NCBI GenBank assembly: GCA_934317005.1
Contig: CAKREB010000026.1
Coordinates: 1-18,237 of the forward strand
Length of the DNA: 18,237 nucleotides
Direction of reading: 5' to 3'
From: an uncultured Lachnospiraceae bacterium
GTDB lineage: Bacteria > Bacillota > Clostridia > Lachnospirales > Lachnospiraceae
The notes below the pieces were generated by a model that did no database searches, was not told the origin of the DNA, and saw only the letters and a program-made list of their open reading frames with translations. The position numbers and the translations under genes were made by a program. How positions within the stretch are numbered: the first letter of the stretch is position 1; every line of letters begins with the position of its first letter. Positions 6,979 through 13,963 of the stretch are shown in pieces.

Positions 6979-9213
6979 ATGAGAAAATGTAGGATGGTAT
7001 TACAACATGATGAAAACGACTGTGCTGCTGCATGTTTATCTATGATTGCATCGCAGTATAAAATTGATATTCCTTTAGCAATATTTCATGATGCCATAGG
7101 TATAGATGAAAATGGAGGTACTGTATACGGAATTGTAAAAGCAGCTCAAAAGTATGGTATCAAGTGTGAAGCATTAGGGGGGGATTTTAATGAATTTATT
7201 GAAAGTGTAAAGTCGAGAGAAATTGAATTTCCTTTGATTGCAAATATACTATCGGAAGAAGGGTTTACGCATTTTATAGTTATTAGCAAATCTTCAGGTA
7301 AAAAGTTTGAGGTTTTAGATCCGGCAAATGGAAAAAAAATTATTAAGTATGAACAACTAGAGAAAATGTGGTTGGGAACTATTATTGTTTTTGAAGGAAG
7401 AAGTAATAAGGAATGTATAAGAATTGTTCCAAAGACAAAAGAAATGATAAGGGAGCTTATAAAAAGTAAGCGAAAAATAATTATTGCATTAGCAGCTCTT
7501 TCATTTGCTGTAGCTATTTTGGATTTGACTGGAATTGTATTTATTCAACAAATAATCACGCATGTTATTCATATGTTTGATTCAACTGGTGCTAGAGTAG
7601 ATCATCGTATAACGACATCAGATAATTCAGCATTGTCTCAAATAATTATCTTTATTGATCAAATTTTACATAATTTTGATTATGCTTTTGGTTTGCTTAT
7701 TTTTACATATGTTATTCAATTTGGTATTCGCCTTTTACAAGGGAAATATATAGGTAGGATTACAAAGGAAATTGATGAGAATTTAGTGTTGAAGACTTAT
7801 AATCATATGATACATAGTAATTGTGATTTTTTTGATACAAGACGTAGTGGAGAGATAATGGCTCGTTTTTTTGATATGACACGAATTAGAGAGTGTATTA
7901 CTCAAATAATTACAACATTATTTTCGGATTTTATTTTTTTCGTAATTTACACAGGGATATTGTATTATATAAATCATTTCTTATTTGTGGTCATTTTTAT
8001 TGTACTAATTATTTATGGAATTTGTATTTATGCATTTTCAAAACCGATAAAAAGAATTTCTACATATATCATGAATAAAAATGCAAAAATTATATCTTAT
8101 ATAAAAGAAAGTATTCATGGAATATATGATATTAAGATATATAAATCGGAAGTATTGTTTTTCGATAAAATGAAGGCATTATTTTGCGATTTTACTAGTA
8201 CGATTTATAAGGGTATAAATATATCTGTGAAATTTCAAACGATTTTGAAATTAATTTCTTCAATTGGATTTGCAGTTGTTTTGTGGATTGGAAGTCGAAT
8301 GATTGTAAGAGAACAGATAGATTTAAGCGGATTAATTGTTTTTTATCTTTTAATTGGTATGTACTTAGAACCATTAAAAAATATTATGAATTTACAAAAT
8401 GAATATCAAAATGCAGCAGCAGCGTTAGATAGACTAGATGATTTGTTAGAAAATAATTTAGACACAAATACACCTTTAAGCGGTATTTACCCTTCAAGGA
8501 TTACCTTTTCAGATGTAAGCTTTAGTTATAAAAACAATTGTGATATTATTACAAAATTGAATTTTGAAATTCAAAGTGGGAGTACAATTTCAATAATAGG
8601 AAAAACTGGTAGTGGAAAATCTACAATTGCAAAAATGATAATGGGATTGATATTACCAAAAAGTGGAGAAATTTTACTTGATAATAAGCCAATTAATTCA
8701 TATTCTGATGGAGATATTAGAGAGGCAATAAGCTATGTTCATGAAGATAATGTTATATTTTCTGAAAGTATTTATAGTAATATTGTAATGAATAGTAAAA
8801 TTGAATTTTCCGAGTATATGAAGATTTGCGATATTTGTTTAATTACCGATTTCGTAAAATGTAATGAAGAACATTTTAGCAAAGTATTAACAGAAAATGG
8901 TGCTTGCCTATCACAAGGAGAAAAGCAAAGAATATTTCTAGCAAGAGCATTAGCTTCAAAACCTAAGATTTTAATTATGGATGAAGCAACAAACCATTTA
9001 GATATTATTTCAGAAAGAAAAATAATAGATAATATTTGTAAAAATTATGTAGAAACAACTATTATTTTTATTACCCATAGATTACCTAGTGTATTAAATA
9101 GCGATATGATATTAGTAATGAATAATGGAAATCTGGTTGGGAAAGGAACACATGATGAATTATATGGAAATAACGAGATGTACACTGAATATATAGATCA
9201 GTTCAAAATTTAA
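6979..9213 (+). CDS. C39 peptidase-containing ABC exporter (bacteriocin processing and secretion)
   Basis: ATG 6979 follows GGGAGA at 6 bases. The 744-residue protein has the full three-domain plan of peptide-processing exporters. The N-terminal C39 protease has Q9 and C15 in QHDENDC, His98 in THF and Asp114 in LDPA. A six-helix-type ABC membrane domain spans about residues 150-450. The ATPase has Walker A GKTGSGKST at 541-549, signature LSQGE at 644-648, Walker B LIMDEAT around 668-669, and a switch His in FITHR near 698. Known members cut after a Gly-Gly leader and pump the mature peptide out. The double-glycine precursor encoded next door is the obvious substrate. The gene is much more AT-rich than the left block, consistent with recent acquisition, and appears intact. 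Confidence 0.95.
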   Translation: MRKCRMVLQHDENDCAAACLSMIASQYKIDIPLAIFHDAIGIDENGGTVYGIVKAAQKYGIKCEALGGDFNEFIESVKSREIEFPLIANILSEEGFTHFIVISKSSGKKFEVLDPANGKKIIKYEQLEKMWLGTIIVFEGRSNKECIRIVPKTKEMIRELIKSKRKIIIALAALSFAVAILDLTGIVFIQQIITHVIHMFDSTGARVDHRITTSDNSALSQIIIFIDQILHNFDYAFGLLIFTYVIQFGIRLLQGKYIGRITKEIDENLVLKTYNHMIHSNCDFFDTRRSGEIMARFFDMTRIRECITQIITTLFSDFIFFVIYTGILYYINHFLFVVIFIVLIIYGICIYAFSKPIKRISTYIMNKNAKIISYIKESIHGIYDIKIYKSEVLFFDKMKALFCDFTSTIYKGINISVKFQTILKLISSIGFAVVLWIGSRMIVREQIDLSGLIVFYLLIGMYLEPLKNIMNLQNEYQNAAAALDRLDDLLENNLDTNTPLSGIYPSRITFSDVSFSYKNNCDIITKLNFEIQSGSTISIIGKTGSGKSTIAKMIMGLILPKSGEILLDNKPINSYSDGDIREAISYVHEDNVIFSESIYSNIVMNSKIEFSEYMKICDICLITDFVKCNEEHFSKVLTENGACLSQGEKQRIFLARALASKPKILIMDEATNHLDIISERKIIDNICKNYVETTIIFITHRLPSVLNSDMILVMNNGNLVGKGTHDELYGNNEMYTEYIDQFKI

Positions 9214-9233
9214 TTCAAGGAGATTATATAATA

Positions 9234-9698
9234 ATGATAAATCAATATCTAGTTGTTTTTTTAGTATCAATGATGCCACTAATAGAATTAAGAGTGGCTA
9301 TTCCAATTGCTATTGGAATGGGATTACCCATACTCCCATCTTATATAGTAGCTATTGTAGGTAACATGTTACCAGTTCCGATTATCTTCTTTTTCGCAAG
9401 AAAGGTGTTGATCTGGGGAAAAGATAAAAATGTAATTGGTCCTTTTTTTGATTTTTGTCTTAAAAAAGGTGAAAAGGGTGGAAGAAAGTTAGAAGAAAAA
9501 GCAGGAAAAGGTTTGTATTTTGCATTATTTTTATTTGTAGGTATACCAGTGCCAGGAACAGGGGCTTGGACAGGAACATTAGCTGCAAGTTTATTGGACA
9601 TGGACTTTAAAAAAAGTACTATTTCTTGCATGATGGGTGTAATTTTATCTGGTATTATTATGGGAATTGTAAGTACTGGAATATTTAGCTTTCTGTAA
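9234..9698 (+). CDS. COG2426-type small membrane protein (putative small multidrug export family)
   Basis: ATG 9234 lies behind AGGAGA, 20 bases after the exporter stop, so the two are probably co-transcribed. The 154-residue protein has about four hydrophobic segments. It carries the family signatures ELRVAIPI (residues 18-25) and GIPVPGTGAWTG in the second half, which resemble the re-entrant P-x-PG-type loops of DedA-like proteins. A charged loop (KKGEKGGRKLEEKAGKG) lies between the two halves. The family is named putative small multidrug export protein, but its biochemistry is poorly known. In this position it could protect the producer from its own peptide or help its export; this is inference. 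Confidence 0.82.
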   Translation: MINQYLVVFLVSMMPLIELRVAIPIAIGMGLPILPSYIVAIVGNMLPVPIIFFFARKVLIWGKDKNVIGPFFDFCLKKGEKGGRKLEEKAGKGLYFALFLFVGIPVPGTGAWTGTLAASLLDMDFKKSTISCMMGVILSGIIMGIVSTGIFSFL

Positions 9699-10249
9699 TA
9701 GAGATTTATTTTTTATAGGATAGATAATATAATATTTATTCGACCCTGGCATCATCTTTATAGGAAAATTATGAGCAATAGATGTTGTGTTTTCAGCGGC
9801 ATCTATTTTGAAAACTGAAAATAACACAAGTAAAAGTGGAGAATTAACCACTAAAAAACAACGAAAAATAATGAATTCACAGGGAGGAAGATTATCAGAA
9901 TGCGTGAGTAACAACGAATAATGAGAAGTCAGCATAAGTCATAGTAAACTGATGATTGTGTAAATTGGAGAAGGGTTGAACTTTAGGGGATACAAGCAAT
10001 GAATCTAACAGAAAGTAGATTTAAGAACAGACTATTGGAAAAACAATTTTATGAGGTTGATTTTGCTAAAGTATAATTTTAACGATGTGTATAACCAAGT
10101 TAAGAAAAATGGCAGAAGAAGCCGATGATTCTGGAATAATAGGAATGATTTCAGGGATAATCAAGAGCAAATATACGCCCAGAATAATCTAGGCGTATAT
10201 TTACTCTTGATGTTTGAGTTTTATTGCTATATCAGCATTCTGTTCCGAC
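9699..10249. other. 551-base stretch with only decayed coding traces
   Basis: No ORF with a convincing start and ribosome site fills this stretch. In one plus-strand frame codons run from 9771 to a TAA at 9919-9921 (ends GGRLSECVSNNE) without a start, like the tail of a lost gene. At 9999 an ATG opens a 25-codon frame (MNLTESRFKNRLLEKQ...), and after a frame change reading resumes to a TAG at about 10192, ending near a 17-bp inverted repeat. This suggests remnants of older genes at the right edge of the cargo block. No identity can be given. Confidence 0.4.
10163..10208. terminator. Long inverted repeat, possible terminator between convergent units
   Basis: AAGAGCAAATATACGCC (10163-10179) pairs with the complement at 10192-10208 with one mismatch over 17 bp and a 12-base loop. 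It lies between the decayed plus-strand region and the end of the minus-strand XRE gene. Neither side has a good T tract, so terminator function is only probable. Confidence 0.5.
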
Positions 10250-10450
10250 TTAATCTTCTACATGGAAGACATCTTCCACCATCATATTAAAGTATTTTGA
10301 AATCCGCAGCATAAACTCTGCGGATGGGGTACTTTCTCCACGTTCTATTCGACCGATGGTTTTGGTACAGTATCCGGTAGCTTCAGCAAGTTCATCCTGA
10401 TAGATGCCACGCTGTTCACGGATTTCTTTGATATTGTTGACAACCGCCAT
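10250..10450 (-). CDS. Small XRE-family (Cro/CI-like) regulator
   Basis: The start at 10450 has AAGGA upstream. The 66-residue protein is almost only a helix-turn-helix: IKEIREQRGIYQDELAEAT, then a recognition helix around TKTIGRIERGESTPS, and a short C-terminal helix (ISKYFNMMVEDVFHVED). Proteins of this size bind operator DNA as dimers and often set gene expression in phages and conjugative elements. It follows the S24 repressor gene in the same orientation, 94 bases downstream, and may share control with it. Targets are unknown. Confidence 0.88.
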   Translation of the reverse strand: MAVVNNIKEIREQRGIYQDELAEATGYCTKTIGRIERGESTPSAEFMLRISKYFNMMVEDVFHVED

Positions 10451-10499
10451 AAAAATTCCTTCTTTCAGATTCTAGCATTTCTTAGCATCTATTATGAAT

Positions 10500-10534
10500 G
10501 ATTGCGTGTCCAATAAAAAGGACTTGTAGCAATC
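10500..10534. other. Imperfect hairpin between the two minus-strand regulator genes
   Basis: GATTGC (10500-10505) pairs with GCAATC (10529-10534), and inside them GTCC (10508-10511) pairs with GGAC (10520-10523). It starts 10 bases after the S24 repressor gene ends, so it may be that gene's terminator, but no clear T tract follows. The GTCC/GGAC arms resemble those of the operator candidate at 11383. Confidence 0.4.
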
Positions 10535-10544
10535 GGTGCCAATC

Positions 10545-11279
10545 TTATTTACAATTCTTGGTAATATCAGCGGGATTACATTTTCCGAGAACCTTACCAA
10601 ATATATCTAAACGATCATCTTCTCTGACCGGGATAGGTGAATATTTTTCATTGAGTGAAATAAGAAAGATTCCGTCTTTATCGTTCTGTAACTTCTTAAT
10701 ATAGGCTTCTCCATTGAGAGAGAAGATACCGATTTCCCCGTTATCAACAGATTCCTGTTGTAATACCCATGCAATCTGCCCATCGTGAAATTCAGGCTCC
10801 ATACTGTCACCACTGATGCGTACACCGAATGTAGTGCCTTCGGGAAGAATTGTTTCATTAATTCGGACAGTTTCTTTTGGTCCGTCTACAAGGAAATTAC
10901 CAGTACCAGCAGATACCGCATTTTCAAATATATCAATGCTGCGGAATGGAATAACCTTAGCCATTTGCTTCTCATACATTCCGGATGCGTGAAGCAGATT
11001 GATATAATCCATAGCTTTTTCTCTGCCTTCTTCAGTAAGTGATGAAAATGGATCTGCAGGATTTACTCCAAAATATGCTTCATACATATTAGTGATACCA
11101 AGGATTCTACACACCTTGTAAAATATTGTAACGCTTGGCTCGGCAAGATTTCGCTCCCAGTTGGATATGGCTTTGTATGAAATAGATATGCCTTCCTTTG
11201 CTAATTCATCAGCGAGGTCCTGCTGGAGCAAGCCTTTCTTTTTTCTATATGTAGAGATGATTTCTCCGATTGAGTACAT
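10545..11279 (-). CDS. XRE-HTH / S24 peptidase repressor, self-cleaving (LexA/CI type)
   Basis: ATG at 11279 is preferred because AGAGG is seven bases upstream; a GTG at 11285 would be too close. The 244-residue protein has an N-terminal HTH (about residues 6-60, with SYKAISNWERNLAEPS as recognition region) and a C-terminal S24 protease fold. Visible S24 features are the cleavage dipeptide Ala-Gly in SAGTGNF, the nucleophile Ser in SGDSMEP, and the general-base Lys in YIKKL. Such repressors cut themselves when RecA filaments form on damaged DNA. It faces a Y-family polymerase gene across a 222-base control region with a palindromic operator candidate, so it probably represses that gene and itself. 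Confidence 0.92.
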   Translation of the reverse strand: MYSIGEIISTYRKKKGLLQQDLADELAKEGISISYKAISNWERNLAEPSVTIFYKVCRILGITNMYEAYFGVNPADPFSSLTEEGREKAMDYINLLHASGMYEKQMAKVIPFRSIDIFENAVSAGTGNFLVDGPKETVRINETILPEGTTFGVRISGDSMEPEFHDGQIAWVLQQESVDNGEIGIFSLNGEAYIKKLQNDKDGIFLISLNEKYSPIPVREDDRLDIFGKVLGKCNPADITKNCK

Positions 11280-11324
11280 AGTCACGCCTCTTTTCTGTAA
11301 AAATGTGGTCTGTTTCTATTCCAT

Positions 11325-11353
11325 AGTATATAGCAATAGTACCAATTTATCAA
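11325..11353 (-). promoter_or_regulatory. Promoter of the S24 repressor gene
   Basis: On the minus strand TTGATA (11353-11348) and TATACT (11330-11325) stand 17 bases apart, 46 bases before the repressor's ATG. One mismatch from consensus in each box. Confidence 0.7.
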
Positions 11354-11382
11354 GCTCAAAATCCAATATTATGAGAAAAAAA

Positions 11383-11396
11383 GGACATATGTGTCC
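11383..11396. promoter_or_regulatory. Operator candidate beside the polymerase promoter
   Basis: GGACATATGTGTCC has 5-bp inverted arms (GGACA/TGTCC) around a 4-base centre. It ends one base before the -35 box of the polymerase promoter, where a bound repressor would block transcription. The divergently encoded S24 repressor is the likely binder; this is inference from position and symmetry. Confidence 0.6.
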
Positions 11397-11397
11397 G

Positions 11398-11427
11398 TTG
11401 ACAGTCAAAGAATATTGGAGTTATACT
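11398..11427 (+). promoter_or_regulatory. Promoter of the Y-family polymerase operon
   Basis: TTGACA (11398-11403) is a perfect -35 box, and TATACT (11422-11427) is a good -10 with an 18-base spacer. The polymerase start lies 74 bases downstream. The palindrome at 11383-11396 adjoins the -35 box. Confidence 0.75.
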
Positions 11428-11501
11428 ATCACCTGTAAGAAACATTACTCATATTCTTGGACAGATATGGATTTCAGAACAGAACACTGGAGGTGGAACA
11501 G

Positions 11502-12752
11502 ATGGGAGAAAGAGTTATACTTCATTCAGATATTAACTGTTGCTATGCTTCGATTGAACATCTGCATCATCCGGAGCTTGCAGGAAAGCCACTGGCAGTA
11601 GGCGGTGACCCGGAGGCAAGACATGGGATTGTCTTAACAGCCGACTATATTGCCAAGAAGTACGGTGTGAAAACAGGAATGGCACTCTGGCAGGCAAAGC
11701 AGGTCTGTCCTGACATAACATTTGTTTCACCAAGAATGGACTTATATCTTCGATTCTCAAGAATGGCACATGAGATATATGCAGAATATACGGACAGACA
11801 GGAGCCATATGGGATTGATGAGTGCTGGCTTGATGTGACAGGGTGCAGTTCCCTTAAAGGAGATGGATTGCTCATTGCACAGGAAATCAGCAGGAGAATG
11901 AAGTCAGAGCTTGGCATCACAGTAAGTGTTGGTGTTTCTTTCAATAAGATATTTGCAAAGCTTGGTTCAGATTATAAGAAGCCTGATGCAATCACAACTA
12001 TGTATAAGAGTGAGTTTAAGCAGAAGGCATGGTCACTTCCGGTGGCAGATCTTCTATACGTTGGCAAAAGTACGAACAGAAAGCTTGCATTATTTGGTAT
12101 CAAAACCATAGGTGATCTTGCAAGGGCAGATGAAGATGTGCTTAACAGTCACCTTGGAAAGATGGGCAGTATCTTATGGTCGTTTGCTAATGGCTATGAT
12201 GATTCACCTGTCAAGCTGGAGAATACCCACGCTCCAATCAAATCGGTGGGAAACAGCACAACGACACCAAAGGATTTAGTATGCGATGAGGATGTAAAGA
12301 TTGTTCTTTATATTCTGGCTGAGAGTGTTGCAGCAAGACTACGTGAGAATGGATTCAGGTGCAGAGTGGTTGAGATAAGTGTCAGGGATAATGAGTTATT
12401 CTCTTTTACCCGTCAGAAAAAGATTGACCATGCAACTAATATCACCGGAGAGATAGCTGCATATGCTTATCAGATATTTAAGGAAAACTATAACTGGAGC
12501 AAACCAATCCGCAGTGTTGGTGTCCGAGGTGCAGACTTAGTAACAGATAATTATTGGGAACAGATTGATTTGTTCTCAAATGTGGAGAAGCGTGAAAAGC
12601 AGATGAAGATGGATTCAGCGGTGGATGAGATACGCAGAAGATTTGGATTTTACAGTATCCAGAGGGGGCTCATGTACCGGGACAGGATTCTGTCGGCAGT
12701 CAATGCAAAAGAAGAACACACAGTACATCCACATGGGTACTTTTCAGGTTAG
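11502..12752 (+). CDS. Y-family translesion DNA polymerase (DinB/UmuC-like)
   Basis: ATG 11502 has GGAGG about eight bases upstream; an upstream in-frame TTG at 11457 lacks a good site. The 416-residue protein has the Y-family palm motifs: metal-binding HSDINCCYASIE (Asp10) and YGIDECWLDVTG (Asp106, Glu107). It then has the VSVGVSFNKIFAKLGSDYKKPD motif region (written here as position 142-163), the helix-hairpin-helix thumb (around LALFGIKTIGDLA) and a little-finger domain in the last third. These enzymes copy damaged DNA with low fidelity. Expression is probably controlled by the divergent S24 repressor, giving the element a DNA-damage-inducible mutagenesis unit. The next gene, a LexA-like DNA-binding protein, starts 42 bases downstream. 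Confidence 0.93.
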   Translation: MGERVILHSDINCCYASIEHLHHPELAGKPLAVGGDPEARHGIVLTADYIAKKYGVKTGMALWQAKQVCPDITFVSPRMDLYLRFSRMAHEIYAEYTDRQEPYGIDECWLDVTGCSSLKGDGLLIAQEISRRMKSELGITVSVGVSFNKIFAKLGSDYKKPDAITTMYKSEFKQKAWSLPVADLLYVGKSTNRKLALFGIKTIGDLARADEDVLNSHLGKMGSILWSFANGYDDSPVKLENTHAPIKSVGNSTTTPKDLVCDEDVKIVLYILAESVAARLRENGFRCRVVEISVRDNELFSFTRQKKIDHATNITGEIAAYAYQIFKENYNWSKPIRSVGVRGADLVTDNYWEQIDLFSNVEKREKQMKMDSAVDEIRRRFGFYSIQRGLMYRDRILSAVNAKEEHTVHPHGYFSG

Positions 12753-12794
12753 TAACGAGAAGTACCAGTAGAGTAAAGAAGAGGGAGGCGGAAC

Positions 12795-13037
12795 ATGAGC
12801 GAAGCAGCAGGAATTGATCTGGTAGACAGGGCACCATTGACGGAGAAGCAGCAGAATGTGTATGAAAGTATTATGCAATATCAGAGAGTTAATGGTTATG
12901 CTCCTACTATCAGGGAGATATGCAAGATGGTAGGGGTGGCATCGACTTCAAGTGTTTATGCACATCTGAAAATATTAGAAGAAAAAGGCTATATAGCAAG
13001 GAAGATGGATGCTTCCAGAGCAATAGCAATCTTGTAA
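12795..13037 (+). CDS. LexA DNA-binding domain without the protease domain
   Basis: ATG 12795 follows GGGAGG. The 80 residues match the winged helix N-terminal domain of LexA: LTEKQQNVYESIMQYQ, the variant APTIREICKMVGVAS, then SSVYAHLKILEEKGYIARK, and it stops at SRAIAIL, exactly where full LexA (about 200 residues) passes into its linker and S24 protease. No protease sequence follows in any frame, so this is a stand-alone domain and not a recent frameshift. It should bind LexA-like sites but cannot be removed by RecA-stimulated self-cleavage. It probably modulates the damage response of the element or host; the direction of the effect is unknown. Confidence 0.85.
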   Translation: MSEAAGIDLVDRAPLTEKQQNVYESIMQYQRVNGYAPTIREICKMVGVASTSSVYAHLKILEEKGYIARKMDASRAIAIL

Positions 13038-13051
13038 GGAAGGTGATTACA

Positions 13052-13297
13052 TTGAGCAATAAGGTATATGTTGATGTACTTGCAGAGTTTTCAAAGGACG
13101 GACTGCTCATTCCCAAAGAGATAACATGGGAAGATGGCAGAAAGTATGAGATTACACGAGTAAAAGACAAGCGCAGAGCAGCCAGTACAAGGGCTGGCGG
13201 CGTTGGAGAGCGTTATACCTGTGTGGTAGATGGAAAGGAAATATTCCTTTTCTATGAAGATAACAATATGTGGTTTATGGAAAGAGCCGGAGCCTGA
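13052..13297 (+). CDS. Small conserved protein downstream of the polymerase (81 aa)
   Basis: A TTG start at 13052 is chosen since AAGGAAGGTG lies six bases upstream; a GTG at 13043 is in frame but overlaps that site. The protein looks like a compact beta-rich domain: YVDVLAEFSKDGLLIPKEI, WEDGRKYEITRV, then RRAASTRAGGVGERYTCVV and a Trp-containing end (NMWFMERAGA). I recall similar small proteins encoded next to Y-family polymerases in Firmicutes elements, without a known function. The gene begins 14 bases after the LexA-like gene and is probably in the same transcript. Confidence 0.78.
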   Translation: MSNKVYVDVLAEFSKDGLLIPKEITWEDGRKYEITRVKDKRRAASTRAGGVGERYTCVVDGKEIFLFYEDNNMWFMERAGA

Positions 13298-13305
13298 TGT
13301 GATTG

Positions 13306-13398
13306 TGTGCTGACAGCACAATTCATATCAGTTGGCTTTAGATCAGCAAAGCCGGGGAATGTGCAGACATTCATCGGAACTCCCGGCAAAAGGCTTGC
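13306..13398 (+). ncRNA. Candidate structured RNA element in the polymerase operon
   Basis: The 155-176 bases after the 81-residue protein gene are full of nested inverted repeats. TGTGCTG/CAGCACA meets at 13306-13320. Then an outer stem GCCGGG (13351-13356) / CCCGGC (13382-13387) encloses a perfect inner hairpin GAATGT-GCAG-ACATTC (13357-13372). The outer stem's flank GCAAAGCC (13346-13353) could alternatively pair with GGCTTGC (13392-13398). No T tract follows. This could be a regulatory leader for the zinc-ribbon gene or a small RNA. I do not recognise a named family. Confidence 0.5.
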
Positions 13399-13473
13399 AA
13401 AGGTGATTTCCCTTTCCTTTACGAGTACAGAATTGTAGATTGATGATTTTGTATGAATAAGGAGCGAACTGAA

Positions 13474-13683
13474 TTGAACAAAGAGTTAAAAGTTATAGAT
13501 TTTTATTGTAAGAAGTGCAAGAAGAGTATGAAAGTTTCATACATGGTTACAGGTAACAGAAATTATCCGGTACTGCCGAGAGTTATGATTAAATGTCACT
13601 ATTGTGGTAGAGTAATGACCTTGAAGAATTTCAAGGAAGGTGAGCTGCTGGATAAGGTAGAACAGGATAAGTATTATATCTGA
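13474..13683 (+). CDS. Small zinc-ribbon-like protein
   Basis: Two starts are possible. ATG 13453 has no ribosome site; TTG 13474 has AAGGAG nine bases upstream (13459-13464) and is preferred, giving 69 residues. Two Cys pairs, CKKC and CHYC, about 29 residues apart, indicate a zinc ribbon that would bind one metal ion. The rest is basic (KVIDFYCKKCKKSMKVSY) with an acidic Tyr-rich end (KVEQDKYYI). A nucleic-acid-binding or adaptor role is plausible but unproven. It stands between two structured noncoding stretches. Confidence 0.7.
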   Translation: MNKELKVIDFYCKKCKKSMKVSYMVTGNRNYPVLPRVMIKCHYCGRVMTLKNFKEGELLDKVEQDKYYI

Positions 13684-13772
13684 TACATACAGTCAGGCAT
13701 CAGATGCTGCGGCAGATATTTGGTCGCAACAGGACAAGACAATTAAATTAGTGGTCATCATGATATGGGAGA

Positions 13773-13810
13773 CACCTGCAATAAGCGTAAGCTGATGATA
13801 CGCAAAGGTG
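13773..13810 (+). other. Two-step hairpin in noncoding stretch
   Basis: CACCT (13773-13777) pairs with AGGTG (13806-13810), and inside them GCGTA (13785-13789) pairs with TACGC (13799-13803). It lies in the 280-base gap between the zinc-ribbon gene and the XRE gene, where no coding region is visible. Confidence 0.45.
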
Positions 13811-13824
13811 CCATCCTAAGGACG

Positions 13825-13870
13825 CATGAAAAATTAGAAACCAGTTTGAGGACTGGGACTGTTTTTCATG
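13825..13870 (+). terminator. Terminator-like or attenuator hairpin upstream of the XRE gene
   Basis: CCAGT (13841-13845) pairs with ACTGG (13852-13856) and is followed by GACTG and five T (13862-13866). An outer stem CATGAAAAA (13825-13833) / TTTTTCATG (13862-13870) could form around it and hide the T run. The loop strand GTTTGAGGAC (13844-13853) is also exactly complementary to 13919-13928, giving alternative folds. Confidence 0.5.
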
Positions 13871-13914
13871 TGTACTTTTTTATTTGCTAAAAATTACATA
13901 TCTAGGGAGTTATT

Positions 13915-13960
13915 GTCCGTCCTCAAACGAGTTAACGGTAACAAGTTTGAAAGGACAGAC
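13915..13960 (+). promoter_or_regulatory. Leader hairpin covering the XRE gene's ribosome site
   Basis: GTCCGTCCTCAAAC (13915-13928) pairs with GTTTGAAAGGACAGAC (13945-13960) as 6 + 4 + 3 bp with a two-base bulge and one mismatch. The second arm contains the AAAGGA ribosome site of the gene starting at 13964, so this fold would hide it. Confidence 0.5.
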
Positions 13961-13963
13961 GAT

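Noticed and set aside
6979..9213. Exporter read as a lantibiotic-type system with modification enzymes
   Set aside because: No LanM, LanB/C, radical SAM or YcaO gene occurs in the window, so a modified peptide is not supported.
9645..9935. 96-codon minus-strand ORF after the small membrane protein gene
   Set aside because: No ribosome site, overlaps the end of a well-supported gene on the other strand, and the product looks like an arbitrary translation of AT-rich DNA.
11533..11944. Minus-strand ORFs across the Y-family polymerase gene
   Set aside because: The plus-strand frame has intact catalytic motifs; these are shadows.
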